This document shows positions 8,684 to 21,110 of a DNA stretch of 64,000 nucleotides, piece after piece; position 1 is the stretch's first letter, and each line of letters begins with the position of its first letter. The DNA comes from Lumbricus rubellus (taxonomy: Eukaryota > Annelida > Clitellata > Crassiclitellata > Lumbricidae), in contig OX243814.1 in NCBI GenBank assembly GCA_945859605.1, positions 28,822,807-28,886,806 of the forward strand, read 5' to 3'. The notes below the pieces were generated by a model. The model was given only the letters and a program-made list of their open reading frames with translations. It made no database searches and had not been told where the DNA came from. Both the position numbers and the translations under genes were made by a program.

Positions 8684-10492
8684 TCGTCGGTTGAGAATTA
8701 TAAGGCTCTATGTCCAAAAAGTACTATTCCGAGATATTGCAATTTTAAAGTTCAACAATCTAGCACACAAACAATAAGGAAAATATTACAAATGTAAGTA
8801 AAGAATTTAGTCCATTTGTCAATAAAGTAACATTGTACATTGGAAAAATATGTGAATAAAACGTTAAAATATTTTTAATGAATTTTTTAAAGAAAGCCCC
8901 ACGCCCCAAAATTGGACATAGAGCCTTATAATTCTCAATGCGAGGGCTGAACATTTTTGATTCCAGTTTGAAAGTTCAGCATTGAAGCTAGACCTGGGAG
9001 TGACTTTGGTCAGCTAATCTGACCCCACTTGACCCTAAAGTGACTTGAGGTCGACTTGAAGTCGACTTCTTGGAGTCAAAACGACTTGACCCGACTTGGC
9101 AGAAAAACAACCGACTTCCGACTTGAAGTCGACTTCTGACATGGTAATAGCCATTAGCCTAGGTCTACGTACGGCTACTAATGCAAGAAGTTAAGCCAAT
9201 TTTTGTTGGCAAGCATTAATTTCATATAGGCCTACCAAAGAGTAATGAAGCCTCAATACTTACTTGATAAGCCTACATGAATTTATTACAGTTTCAGACT
9301 GTTTGTGTTTCAATTTGAATGTTTTTTTTGTTTTTCCGTCCGCAGATGCAGCGTGCCAAAGTAGCACCAAACTATTGATTTATTACAAGGCCTTGTAAAT
9401 CCACTTTCTTTGCGCCCAATTCACTGACCACTAGAAGTTTACTGATCTGCTATTTATTATTTTCACGTCTTGATAAGCACACGTGCTAATATTTTAGTAA
9501 CATTGTGTTTCACCATTTTAATTTAGCATAGAATAACAAATTATATGAATAGATCGGCAGACGGCAGACGTTATAAATATAGTCGGAAGTCGGTTGTTTT
9601 TCTGCACGTTAGCCTATACCGGTAAAATGATCAGTAGGCCTAGACTAATTAAGTCTGTTTAGTAAAGGCCTCATTCATTCTTGTAAATGTAAACACACTA
9701 AGCTTACAAAAGCTTCTTAAATGTTGTCCTGGTCTCATGATCATTGGTTTGAAGTGACAAATTTAACTATGTTTGTGTCTCAAGTCGGTTTAAGTCGACT
9801 CGTGATAAAAACAACTTGAAGTGACTTCTCTCTACAAAATTCGACTTGGGGTCAGTTGCGGTGAGCAGAAACGACCCGACCCGACTTGGGATGGCCAAGT
9901 CGACTGGGGTCGACTTATTGGGGTCGACTCCCAGGTCTAATTGAAGCACACAAACAATACTGAAAATATTACAAATTTAACTAACGGATTTAGTTCATTT
10001 GTCAATTAATTAACATTGTACATTAAAAAAAGTTGTGAATAAAACGTTAAAACATTTTTAATTAATTTTTTTAAAGAAAGCCCCATGCCCAAAAATTGGA
10101 CATAGAGCCTTATGAAAGTTATGACACTCAATGTACAGAATGCGTGGGTCCAATTATTATTAATAGATTGAGATCACGTGACTTCTGTGCAGCGGTCTTA
10201 TTTGCTGCATACGTAATTTATTCAAATCACGTGACTTGAACGCAGCGGTCTTATTTGCTGTTGGACATAGAGCCTTATAATTCTCAAAAAGATGAAAACT
10301 TTGCAGCGTAGACGTCTGTTGAAATGCATGGGACATAGAGCCTTTTAATTTAGTAAATATCTCTTTTACTATTGAAGATCCAGCTTAGATTCTCACATGA
10401 CATGATAGCCCTGAACAAGATCTACGTCATGGCACCAATAACTAAAAAATTTCAAAAAATGGACATAGAGCCTTATAATTCTCAACCGACGA
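8684..10492. mobile_element. 1.8-kb inverted-repeat element with 32-bp perfect ends
   Basis: Left end 8684-8715 begins TCGTCGGTTGAGAATTATAA and continues GGCTCTATGTCC. Right end 10461-10492 is its exact reverse complement. The box GGACATAGAGCC recurs inside at about 8914, 10098, 10264 and 10330. An inner segment, 8740-8938, recurs in decayed form around 8950-8988 and 9940-10112, where it is broken by a hAT insertion (8989-9939). The flanks match the uninterrupted repeat at 7313-7500, so the whole block is an insertion. No transposase frame is present. Superfamily not assigned. Confidence 0.8.
8989..9939. mobile_element. Non-autonomous hAT element (951 bp)
   Basis: Ends are TAGACCTGGGAGT and ACTCCCAGGTCTA, exact reverse complements. 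Both sides carry the perfect 8-base duplication ATTGAAGC (8981-8988 and 9940-9947), the hAT hallmark. Subterminal zones are packed with CGACTTGAAGTCGACTT-like boxes at both ends, the pattern expected of transposase-binding repeats. There is no transposase frame. Confidence 0.85.
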
Positions 10493-10599
10493 AATGTGGA
10501 GTGTAGGATTACCTTGTGCATGATGCTGTGTCATAATTATCTTGAACGTTACCGTCATTGTAATAATATTCATGATAAGACGCATTTAGACATGATGTG

Positions 10600-11813
10600 A
10601 TAAGTATGCGTAAAATAGGATAAAGGCTATCCCACTGTGACCCTTCTCTGTCTCCCTCTCACTTTGATCATTATAACCAAAATCGAATCTCGCACAACCC
10701 TTCTGACTTGACACAGGGTTCTTGAATAAAACGCATTGATCAAAGAGACTAAACTGTGTTGATCTTAATGGTCTGATGGATTTCACGGCAGCGTAAAAAT
10801 ACAGTTGGCAGTTACCTTCATCGATTGATTGATGCACAATTATTAATGGCAACTGTGAAATTATAAACGTTTTATGGTCTTAGATTGTTAGGATTGCTTT
10901 ATCCTGAAAACTATTAATTAAGATATCAGAAAGGTGTTTAAAAGCCCCAAACAAAACCTCATATTCGAGAACGGGTTTGGGGTAATGGCAACAGTCTGGC
11001 ACGAAGAGCGTAGGCTACGCACGTGGCATCGCTCCTCCGAATCCCCGCTACCCTCTCAGAGGTCCGCTCAACCTTCCGTTCGGAAGATGGCGTTGGTGAA
11101 ATGAGCAGTAGCCTTGTAGGTCGTGATTCGCTTTTCATGGCTGCCACGGGTTAAATTCGACTTCTGTAATAACTTGCCATCATCCGTTCATGCTATCAAT
11201 CGTAATTGTGGTAGCCTAGCCTATATGTCAATTTGATTTTAAAATTAAGTGAAGATTATTGTTTTTTTCTTATTATAATTATAGGCAGATTTTGCCCCAA
11301 ACCTGGATGGCGCCGCATACGTTTGTACGTGCATGTAATTGCGTGTAAACTAAAATTTCGATGGTGCCACTGGCAATTTAAGCGTATTCACGAGCAATGT
11401 ATGTCATGATATTTTTCTTTACTCTGTGACTGATAATTATGTGTGCAACAATGTAATGTAATATATATCAGTGTAATGTATCAGTGTTTACGTTTACTAA
11501 GCTTATAACCTAACTTACACGTAACTGCACCTTTTATAGATTAGTGGAATACAAAGCCGACAAGCAATCATAAAGGTGCAGTACATATCTCCAAACAATT
11601 AAAATTGCCCTTATTAATGGGCGCTGTGACCTTATGTCATATGACACCCGGTGCTTAATGGATTCCATTATAATGGCAGGAAAACAGCTAATGTGCCGAT
11701 GACCTGCTCTTTAGCCATAGACGTAATGCCTGAGCGACATCCAAGCATTGCATAACACCGCGCACCTTTGAGATTCATTTTGCACATTAACACATGCGAT
11801 ACAAGAATATATA

Positions 11814-11845
<32 letters not shown>
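10600..11845. other. Intergenic stretch, no gene recognised
   Basis: AT-rich sequence ending in a (TA)n tract at about 11808-11845. A minus-strand frame of 62 codons at 10959-11147 starts MAAMKSESRP and has balanced composition, but it has no splice or family support. Nothing else stands out. Confidence 0.45.
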
Positions 11846-11848
<3 letters not shown>

Positions 11849-12481
11849 GGTGGCGCAAAATAAACCGGACTATAGTTTTTGCAATTGCATCGCTTGAATA
11901 ATCAAAGTAATTATCGCCTTAAAACTATCATTAGACAGAAATGACACAGAAAAATGGCATTGGTTTGGCATTTAATATAACATTGAATGAACTGTAAAAT
12001 TTCAGAATTTTCTGACTGCGTAAGAAATTTCAGTCAAATTGATGTTCAATATGTCCTCCGTTTATGCCATAACAGTGATAATCGCTTGCGAAACTGTCCA
12101 ATAGCCCAGTTGATAGTGTCCTCGCTGATTTTCGTCCCAGCATGCGGTCAGAACTTCTTTCAAATGCTCAATATCTCGAATTCACTGCCTGTATAAGTTG
12201 CTGAAGCATTCCCCAGATCGAATAGTCTACGGGATTCAAGTCCGGACTGTTCGGTGGCCAAATTTCTGGTTCAATAAAGTCTGGAACGTGAGCAGTGAGA
12301 AAAGCAACTGTTTTTCGTGAATGATGAGCAGGTGCTCCATCCTGCTGGAAAGTGAAATTGTCAACAGAGTGAGCTATAATGTCTGGCAGTAATCCTTGAT
12401 GTAGGACGTCGTCACAGTAATAGGAACTGTTAACTTTGCAATTGCAAAAACTAATAGTCCGGTTTATTTTGCGCCACCCTG
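11846..12481 (-). pseudogene. Mariner-type element, internally deleted, with transposase C-terminus
   Basis: The element has about 43-bp inverted ends starting CAGGGTGGCGCAAAATAAAC and is flanked by TA on both sides, with TA microsatellite beyond. The minus strand encodes the end of a DDE transposase: a QQDGAPAHHS motif, then EIWPPNSPDLNPVDYSIWG, the second and third catalytic regions of the mariner/IS630 group. The N-terminal DNA-binding part and the first Asp are gone, and stops follow about 20 residues later. At 636 bp it is about half the length of a full element. Confidence 0.88.
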
Positions 12482-12483
12482 TA

Positions 12484-13566
12484 TATATTATATATTAATA
12501 TAAGCCTATATAATTATAATAGCTAGCCTATTCCTTAGTTCATTGTTGTGAGAGACATGTATAAATTGGTGAATTATACGGTGCATACAATACATCACAA
12601 TACACACATGTATCGGTGTTTATTCACCCCACCCCACACACTATCACACTAAATGGAAAAAGTAGATTACGAGTGGACCTATTAAACTACTTTTCTACAG
12701 GATAAGGATGCTCATCCATGCAGGAGGGGCAAAAATTTTACGATGGTCACAGTTAACTTTTTTAGTAGCAAGAGCTTGAAAAATCCAAAGCTAGAAATTA
12801 AGAACACGGGTATTTTCAAAGAGGTTTCTCAATGCAAATTTCTCAGTTTCATACAGTGCATCATTTTTAATATAATACTTTCCTCAGTGCAAAGAAACAT
12901 GTTAAAAATAAAAATGATGCTAAAAAGTAGGTTCCTTTAATGCGAAGAAATTTGTTATGACCCAAAAGTAGTAGTTAGAAAAATAGATATCAATTTTCCA
13001 GGGGGGTCAAGTGCCCCCCCTCTTGCCCCTATGTGCTCATCCCAGCTGTGGCAATGCGTGAAAAGTAGGCTATATAAATATTAACCTAGATAGGTGTGTA
13101 CTAAAGGTAAACCAATTTGGCTAGACACCTCGAAAGACATTTTAAAGTAACCATCAGTAATAATTATATTGACGCACAGACACCGCAATATTATCATGCG
13201 AGCATTTGGATTTATTTTATGGGTCTGTTGTTGGCATTCTGGTGTCTCGTTTTCAGCCCTGTTTGAACGTTTATTTCAAAGACAAAACTGATTTAAAAAA
13301 TCAAAATCAATTTTAGGCCTATATATAATATATATTTCATTTTTAGGATATAATATATTATCTTGACTCGTTTGTGCAAAAATTAAAGTATGAAAAAGCA
13401 CGCCCTTTCATTTTTAAAAGCAAAGTCTATTGGCCTAATTAAGTCTTGTATGAGTAAATTCTGATTCCTGAAAAAATTTGCAATATGAAGGCGGCGCAAA
13501 TGTTTCTCCATACGGACTTCCATGTGAACATGATATTTGCAAGCTATGCCAATACTTTTCAAATTG
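12484..13566. other. Intergenic stretch, no gene recognised
   Basis: AT-rich. CCCC/GGGG-rich remnants at 12720-12735 and 12998-13050 recall decayed hAT MITE ends, but no paired ends were established. Confidence 0.45.
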
Positions 13567-13745
13567 TGGGGCGCGATGGTGTAGTGGGTATGTTCGTTGC
13601 CTTGCAGCCAGAAGTGTTGCATGTTCGAATCCGCCTCAAACCACCTCGTATGGATTTTGAGCAAGGCCTTCACCTGCAATTGCTCATGCGCTTCGGCGTG
13701 AAACTCCGATTCAGTGTCCACTGTAGTTGGGAGCACTTCTGAGTA
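13567..13745 (+). mobile_element. tRNA-headed SINE, family A, 3' truncated
   Basis: It starts TGGGGCGCGATGGTGTAGTG and carries the B box TGTTCGAATCC, followed by the body motif CTTCGGCGTGAAACTCCGAT shared with 8237-8575. It stops after the GGGAGCACTTCTGAGTAG segment without the GCGCTATATAAAT tail. Confidence 0.85.
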
Positions 13746-15814
13746 GAATTTTTATGGGGACCCATGACAAGTGCACATACATACACACAATACACGTCAA
13801 CTGAAAACTCTTCCAATGCAGTGATCGCCGGGTTTGCTAAAACACAATACAGAATCATCAAACAATAATCGCTTCATTTCAAAGCTAGTCGTAGGCCTAG
13901 GCCATAAAATCTGCTGAAGACCGAATCCCCTCTAAACCCTTAAGATCCGTCCTATCATAGTCTACTGCACATGGTGAGACAATCTGAGGATCTGACTGCG
14001 GAGCTGACGGTGGCAGTGGTGTTATGCATATAATGGTGTGCGTTTGCATACATCGTCAACAGCGTTGATAGGTCTCATATCCTGCAGATGATGACCTTGA
14101 CATATCAACGGATAAATCTGTGCGGCCTTTGATTAAGTCTAATGAATACATTTCACAGTGCACACACAACTGATGCTTCTTATAACACGCTTCAATATCA
14201 GATTAATTCTGATGTATTGGCCTATAACACGACCAGAAGCATGAACCCAAAAACTTAAATCAATTGTGGAAATTAGCTCTCCATAATACCATGCAACGTG
14301 GTATCAATCGCGGTTCCTGATACGACGACTAAAACAGCGTCGACAATTTTCCGGCATTTATAAGCTATAAAATTATGTATGTATATATCATATGTGTGTA
14401 TGTATATATGTAGGCATATTATACATGTGAATACTGGGCAAGATGCCCCTAGATAAAAATAGTAGTAATTTCAAATATCTTGATTATATTGTTTTTTTGT
14501 CAGCTGTAACACTTTGGTTTGCAGTTCTATCGGTGTAGGCCTACTGAAGAAAAAATATCTAACTCAATTTCATGAAAGACAAAAAAAAAATTCTTAGGGG
14601 CATCTTATAACACTCTACTCTATATTTTCCATATTGAAGGGAATGCAGGCTATATTATGTATGATTTTCATAATGTATAGGTCTATAATCTATTATCTTC
14701 ATTCTGCCGTTCTTTTGCTTCTTCATCTCTCTATCGACGATCTCTTCATCTTTGTGTTCATTACTAATAAGCAGATGCACTTGAACCATCTATATGGAAA
14801 TTCGTCATTAATCCTCATCATACGACAAGCACCGCAATGCAAATGCGCTATATAAAAAACATACACATATACAGTAGCCTATAGGACGTATACAACTATA
14901 CATTGCATGGATTCAGCGCTGAAGTTAATTGAATATACACATTACCCATGCATATGTTGCTTATTATGAACACGCGTGTGTAAATATGGACGAGGAGTTT
15001 TAACGTCGTCACGGTGCATGGCGATGTCTTCTGCAAATAAACATGGAATGAAGCGGCGGAGAGAGATGCGCGATGATGCGGCGGCTTCAGCAGCTGGTGA
15101 TCTATAATATACAGCGGCTGCTGAAGTTGGTGGACCGTAGATAGACTCCAATGACTTTCTTATCCGTCGATAGGTTTATATGCTTCCCAGGCGATCTATA
15201 TAGCATATTCGATGTCGCACTTTCCGCGAATGGCCTAACTAGATTGGAAGAGAGCAGCTATAACCTATAGTCTACGTTGTGACCGAAAAGAAATCTGTCA
15301 ATGGAGAGAGGGTCGGTCTTTCGGAACTCTGCTTCGCGTCACAGTAAACAGAAAAAATTATGCACATGTACGACTCAATAAAACCAATCATGCTTTTCCT
15401 ATGCGTGGCACACTAACCTTAAGTGTATGCTACTTCAATATAGGCTAATAGCACTGTTAAAGTAATGCAATGAGCATTAAGCCATGAAAATCCGAAAGAG
15501 CTTCGCTGTCTGGTCATTTGAAAAGGACCAGTTACATGTATATCAACTGAAATGTGGTCTATGTATAGGCTATGAACGACAAGCGCGTTGAAATAGAAAG
15601 TAACGTATGGAGTCAAACACGAATAGGCCTATATATATATAGACTGGATAAGAGAAAGGGGAGTTCACGGATTAAAAAAGTGATGGTGTTACTAACGCAG
15701 AAAGACACACGACTAACTGACAGTAAGCCAGAGAAAACGAAAAGTTTCCATGCAGCTGTGCTCTTACTATAGTGCCGTATTATCGTATATATAGGCTACC
15801 GAACATTCACTTCA
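13746..15814. other. Intergenic stretch, no gene recognised
   Basis: AT-rich with short TATG tracts near 14370-14415. A minus-strand frame at 14942-15151 (starts MESIYGPPTS, alanine-rich) lacks supporting splice signals. Nothing with clear ends was seen. Confidence 0.45.
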
Positions 15815-16172
15815 CATTAACTTTTGGGCCGAACAGCGGGTCAAGTGGCTATTCGGTGTCCGACCGAATAGTAGCTGTTGGACCGAATACGAATAGTGGT
15901 CACGAGACATCTGCTTCTTTAATATAATTATGAGGCTGCTATTGCGATTGTACTGTTGTACACACACCGGCAGAAGGATGCAAAAATTGCACGTATACAG
16001 TTAACTGTTTACTTTTGGTTTATGTAGGCTATATTACATTTACTGAACTGAAAGTATATTTTACGTTTGAAATTTTGAATTTTGTCTGTTGACCTATTTT
16101 GTGCACTATTCGTATTCGGCCGAAAAGTGATAATCACCTATTCGGCATTTGGTAGCCTACAGCCCTAGTTCT
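15815..16172. repeat. Possible hAT-like remnant with repeated CCGAATA boxes
   Basis: The left part has ggctattcggtgtccgacc and ggaccgaatacgaatagtgg. The right part has the inverse, cactattcgtattcggcc and cacctattcggcattt, and ends tacagccctag. The mirrored CCGAATA boxes and the AGCCCTA end suggest a hAT-type element, but a target duplication was not found. Confidence 0.35.
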
Positions 16173-16521
16173 TACTGTACAAGAATCGTACTTGTGATGC
16201 ACTCAAATTGTATATTAAAATGGCACATGTTAACACGTAATAACATGTTCGCAAAATGTATGCATGTCTACATGCATACAAGGATTGATTTATGCGTGTA
16301 TGTATATGTATGTATGTATGCATGTTTTCATGTATAAGATATCTATACCTTCCAGCAGCACCATCAATCATCACCTTGCCTATCCACTGCTACCGATCCA
16401 TTTGCAATTTACTTCACTTCTCCTGCTGAATTACTAGCCATTGATCAAAGCTATAACAATACGGTCACTCAACCACAATGACAATAAATTCTAAATATTT
16501 AAAATAATATGTCATCTGCAA

Positions 16522-16740
16522 CAGTGGCCGCGCCAGGATTTCAGTTTTGGGGGCTGAACTCGGGAGAAAATTTTCCATTTTCACTCGCAAACATTTCTGA
16601 CAACCTTTCTTTAGTCATCTGGTTCTTCTTGGGGGGGGGGGGGGGCTGATCATTTAAATATTTTATTTTTGCATGGGAAAAAATGGATGGCCTTTTGTGG
16701 GGTGGGGCTTAGCCCCCCAACCCCCCTAGCGCCGCTACTG
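16522..16740. mobile_element. hAT MITE (CAGTGGCCGCGCC ends)
   Basis: It begins CAGTGGCCGCGCCAGG and ends CTAGCGCCGCTACTG. The flanks are ATCTGCAA (16514-16521) and ATCTGTAA (16741-16748), an 8-base duplication with one change. It contains a G-run at 16633-16646. The same kind of element occurs at 22399-22548. Confidence 0.8.
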
Positions 16741-16748
16741 ATCTGTAA

Positions 16749-18149
16749 CTTTAAATAAGAACAAAATAGGCTAATAGTGATTTTTCTCATTCAGAGAAAC
16801 TGACCCAACGACTTTTAATAATTTTTGTTTTACCATCCGGAATTCTTCCTGTATTTTCATATTCAAGCTGCAATTTGTTGGCAATCTGTAATAGTAGGGC
16901 CTATCCTGATCTGCATGAAGCATAACTTAAGGGAGGCCTATTTTTAGTCGATGATGGCACGCATGCAATCACGTTTAGTTTTAGCACTTTGAGTCTTAGT
17001 TAACTGGTTAGGGCCGTTAGGCTATAGCCTATGACGTTTGACAGACCTATAGTCCTACACATAACTGGTCTCTACTCTCTACATCTTTTTGCAGTAATAT
17101 TGGGTAACCATGTTAGCGAGACTTCGACCCATTAAATGTTTCTCCCGGTCTAACAATAAGTAATATTTTACTGTAGCCTATTATACGATTATATAGGACG
17201 CTATTTTGTTACGCAATAAATGTTGTGGTTATGGCTTTGTTTATATTTACATACATGCAAGTCTACATATAGGCCTAGATGTACATACATATTCTGCATA
17301 TATATACATTTGCACATAAATGCGCAAAAATATGCATATTCACATGTTTTACACACATTCAATACCGTAGCCTACATTCGTGGGTCTATATAGTATAAAA
17401 ATTATATGCATCCATTACAATACCTTCAGGTGTTCATTCATACATACTGTATACGTAGCCTATAAAATAGACCTACATATTTCCATGCATACATGCATAC
17501 AAAGAGGATGAAATGAGAGAGGCAAAAAATGAGACAACAATAATATTGACCGGTGAACAAATGAGTTGGACGAAGTTTTGCAATCTTTTTTCGTCTTCTA
17601 TGCATTTTCCAACAATAATTCAAAATACGGCGAGATGTTCCAACGAGATGGTCCGACCGCCCCATGAGCCACCGATAGATATATCGTTGTCCTGTTGCGA
17701 GCATAATTAAAAAGCAATGCATACGAAACTAAACAGTAAACAGTCAGCGGTGAATAATAATTCAATCCCAACGAAAACACAACTACATCTTTCCTAATCA
17801 GAACTTACGTCTACCAGTTTATCTTAAGGGCGCAAATTTGCCCACAGAGCATAGTGGTGACAATCCTCTCCTCCTCCCATCCAATCCTTACTTTCCCTCT
17901 CGCCTTCGCTTTCCCACCCCTGCCTCCCTCTCCTTCTCTATGATACAAAGGCTGCATCTATGCTTTGTCCAACAAGTTTTTTTACGGTACCGTAATTAGA
18001 ATAGATAGCAAAGTAGATGTTTAGATGTTCATAGCCTACGCATGCTTAAATTAGGCTATGTTTAAAAATTAGATTGACAACACAATGAGACGACGATAGG
18101 ATTGAACAATAGTCGCTCGAGTATTACTGGGATATATTGCGAAACTGTC
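16749..18149. other. Intergenic stretch, no gene recognised
   Basis: AT-rich with TAGGCCTA at 17270. Overlapping open frames at 17438-17780 on both strands have no family resemblance or splice support. Confidence 0.45.
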
Positions 18150-18153
18150 TTAA

Positions 18154-18216
18154 CCCTTTGATGCCGGAGGGTATAGGATTTCCCATACATTTTACTACAC
18201 TCTCGGCATCAAAGGG
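18154..18216. mobile_element. 63-bp TTAA-flanked micro-MITE
   Basis: Ends are CCCTTTGATGCCG and CGGCATCAAAGGG, exact inverses, flanked by TTAA at 18150-18153 and 18217-18220. The interior includes GGGTATAGGATTTCCCATAC. A second copy of the same length is at 46467-46529 and a diverged one at 22107-22171. TTAA duplication suggests a piggyBac-type partner. Confidence 0.75.
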
Positions 18217-18220
18217 TTAA

Positions 18221-18804
18221 AAGTAAAACGACGCTGGCCAACAAACACGTTGTGGCGACTGTATGCCGCCGACATTTTGAGAAGTCGTGGTTACTACATA
18301 TTATCACCCTAACACACAGTTATATATAACAAGCAAGGGACTTCGAAAAGTGATCAAATTCAGTGTGAACTCTGAAAACCGTTGTCAGGCACTCAACCTG
18401 AAAAGACACATTTTGGCGATTTCGTCAATAGAGTGGTTGCATGGCAGATCATGTAGGCCTAGTGTGGAAAAAAAACTTATATGGAGTAAAAACGAAGTTG
18501 TAAAAACTAAGAACGTTATTCTGCGAACAAATTATTACGCTGCGCATTGACCTCACAAGGTCTCATGCTGAACTTATCGCATGGCATCAGACACCATGCA
18601 CATGTGTAGCCTACAATGTACATTGTGCAGGGAGAGTGAAACACGCCAGGCCCTCGATCCTTCTTGATGTTTTGCAGTCTTGTTAAGCAATCGGACGTTT
18701 CAAACATCAATTAATTTGCAAAGGATTAGTCTCCTTCTAAGCAGATTCATTTTTCACGCATTAATCAATGTGGACCAAAGACAACGCCACGCGAGTACAT
18801 AAAA

Positions 18805-18807
<3 letters not shown>
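18221..18807. other. Intergenic stretch, no gene recognised
   Basis: No supported gene. It leads into the (ATGT)n array. Confidence 0.45.
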
Positions 18808-18835
<28 letters not shown>

Positions 18836-19140
18836 TGTATGTATGTATGTATGTATGTATGTATGTATGTATGTATGTATGTATGTATGTATGTATGTAT
18901 GTATGTATGTATGTATGTATGTATGTATGTATGTATGTATGTATGTATGTATGTATGTATGTATGTATGTATGTATGTATGTATGTATGTATGTATGTAT
19001 GTATGTATGTATGTATGTATGTATGTATGTATGTATGTATGTATGTATGTATGTATGTATGTAGGCTTATGTATGTATGTATGTATGTATGTATGTATGT
19101 ATGTATGTATGTATGTATGTAGGCTTATGTATGTAAGTAA
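18808..19140. repeat. (ATGT)n microsatellite, about 330 bp
   Basis: A near-perfect ATGT array interrupted twice by TAGGCTTA (19062-19069 and 19120-19127). On the minus strand it directly follows the 3' end of the LINE fragment at 19256-19736, so it probably grew from that element's tail. The long repetitive frames are artefacts. Confidence 0.95.
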
Positions 19141-19736
19141 GTAAGTATATTCCTTATTTCTTAACCAGCTGCCAAACAGCACTCTGGTGAACAAGTATCA
19201 CATACAAATTTAACATAAAAACATAAAAATTATTAAAACTAAACAAACTAATTAATTAATATGTAAATAACATTCTAGTTATAAATGTCTTCCTCATTTG
19301 ATTGTCTGCTCGTGGAAGTACCCGATCATGGTGTCTGGGGCGCAGGTTATAACCCGTTTGTTTCGCTGGTGGAAGCAACTCGTGGAGGACATGGCCTGGT
19401 CTTGTCAGAACCACCGAAAACAAACTGTTATCAGCATGGCGACAGAGTTCTTCAAATGTTGGAGTATCACCCGAAATATAATGCTGGCGAATAAGTCTAT
19501 TCATTATGGCTTGGAGCCTGCCCCTTTCATGCTGCCTAGCATACCCCCACCATGCAGGAGCTGCATAAAGCAGACGAGACAGCGTAGTAGCCCGTACCAC
19601 ATCATGGAGCTTAAGGCCAGCTAGACCATGAGCAGCGAGCACACGTAAGGCATAAAGAGACTGCCTGGCCCTGCAACATATCTTATCAATGTGCATGTCA
19701 AAACTAAGATCATCAGACAACATCACACCAAGAACC
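19141..19736 (-). pseudogene. CR1/L2-type LINE reverse transcriptase C-terminus
   Basis: The minus strand from 19736 to 19259 gives one open frame of about 156 residues: LGVMLSDDLSFDMHIDKIC, then a SLYALRVLAAHGL block, LLYAAPAWWGYARQHERG, an LPPAKQTGYNLRPR block and the end FITRMLFTY. These are the thumb and C-terminal blocks of CR1/L2-group LINEs. The 5' side is replaced by a second (TGTA)n tract at 19736-19766. The frame is intact, so this insertion is fairly young. The 3' UTR runs on to the microsatellite at 19140. Confidence 0.88.
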
Positions 19737-19766
19737 TATGTATGTATGTATGTATGTATGTATGTG

Positions 19767-20885
19767 TGACCTAGATATATCTATCGATTGATATAGCACT
19801 TCTCGCAGAATGACTATTCAGAGTCGCCCTCAGATTTGAGACCCTCTGGAAAAAGAAAAGTCTATAGATGCCTTACAAAATGAGAGACGGCTGAGGATAA
19901 GTGGGTCATTATAGTTTAGTTCTTAGTGATAGAGTAATAATAAAGGTCATTCCAATTGGAGGGACTTATCGTTCACGATTCGCAAATTTCTCCATATGAC
20001 AATGTTTCTCACCGTTTGCCCATATAAAGCTCAATAGTTTACATCTATCAGTCGTGCGAATTGTTTCCTACTTCCCTATTTCCCATAAACCCCCTCCCCA
20101 CTACCGCTCTACTTCCAAAGTGTGGCGCGGGGAACAAGTGCGCCCGCCAAGCCCCAAGGCTGCATCAATCACGGTGGTGTGCGGTAATTAGGGTCCACCG
20201 CCGCGCTGACATTCGGGTAATTTGGGCGACAACGACGTAGAAATATGACGTATTTCCTGTCATCCAATCCGGTCACTTCCATCGAAATTTCCATCGAAAT
20301 TTCCGCCGTGGTTCTGTATATTATTATTTTCAGTCATGCTTCTTCCGCAAATGCGATTGCTGGTTCGTATAGCACTGGACCATTTCGCTGCTAATTTGAC
20401 TTTGTTGCTTTGCATTGGTCGTCTGCTTCTTCAGGGGTTGTATCGGGTTTTAATTGGTCTGGCGACCTCTCGCGACGGCGGACTCATTTCAACGCCTGTC
20501 AGAAATTATGACGACAGATGGCGCTATCGTTGCTCTGTAGATGAGAACGAGGCTATATAATACCGGAAACGAGACAAAGCAGTTGACGGCTAACCCACAT
20601 ACAGCATAAATCATAGATAGGCTAGTCTACATGTTGGCTGATAATTATATAGACAAAATTTAATGAATAGGCTACGCATCCACACAATGTTGCATACATG
20701 TATATTGTATAATGTATATGCATAAACGCATACATGCATGCATCTCACTTCACTTCACTTAGGCCTACATGCATAAGTACGTAAATGCTCATACGGAATA
20801 AACGTAAATATGAGCGCACGTGCTGTAACATATATGCATAGTTTGCATAGGTGTAGATATCATTGCATGCATTGAAGGACCAACA
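19767..20885. other. Intergenic stretch with a GC-richer core
   Basis: 20090-20330 is CpG-richer than its surroundings and contains CCAATCCGG and TGACGTA motifs. A 74-codon plus frame at 20336-20560 follows a TTTTCAG acceptor-like site, but it resembles no family and ends at a stop. A promoter here is possible but unproven. Confidence 0.35.
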
Positions 20886-20951
<66 letters not shown>

Positions 20952-20967
20952 GAAGAAGAAGAAGAAG

Positions 20968-20999
<32 letters not shown>

Positions 21000-21110
21000 G
21001 GAGGAGGAGAAGAAGTAGGAGGAGGAGAAGAAGGAGAAGGAGGAGGAAGAGGGGAGGGAGAAAGAGAAAAGGAGAATGATGCTGCTGCTGCTGCTGATGA
21101 TGATGATTAT
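20886..21110. repeat. Compound trinucleotide microsatellite (GAT)n(GAA)n(GGA)n
   Basis: Pure GAT repeats to about 20949 pass into GAA to about 20998 and then into GGA/GAA-rich sequence and GCT. Confidence 0.95.

Noticed and set aside
18754..19194. Long frames of repeated MYVC and HTYI
   Set aside because: Pure translation of the (ATGT)n microsatellite.
20336..20560. 74-codon frame after a TTTTCAG site
   Set aside because: No similarity, no partner exon and leucine-rich composition typical of chance frames.
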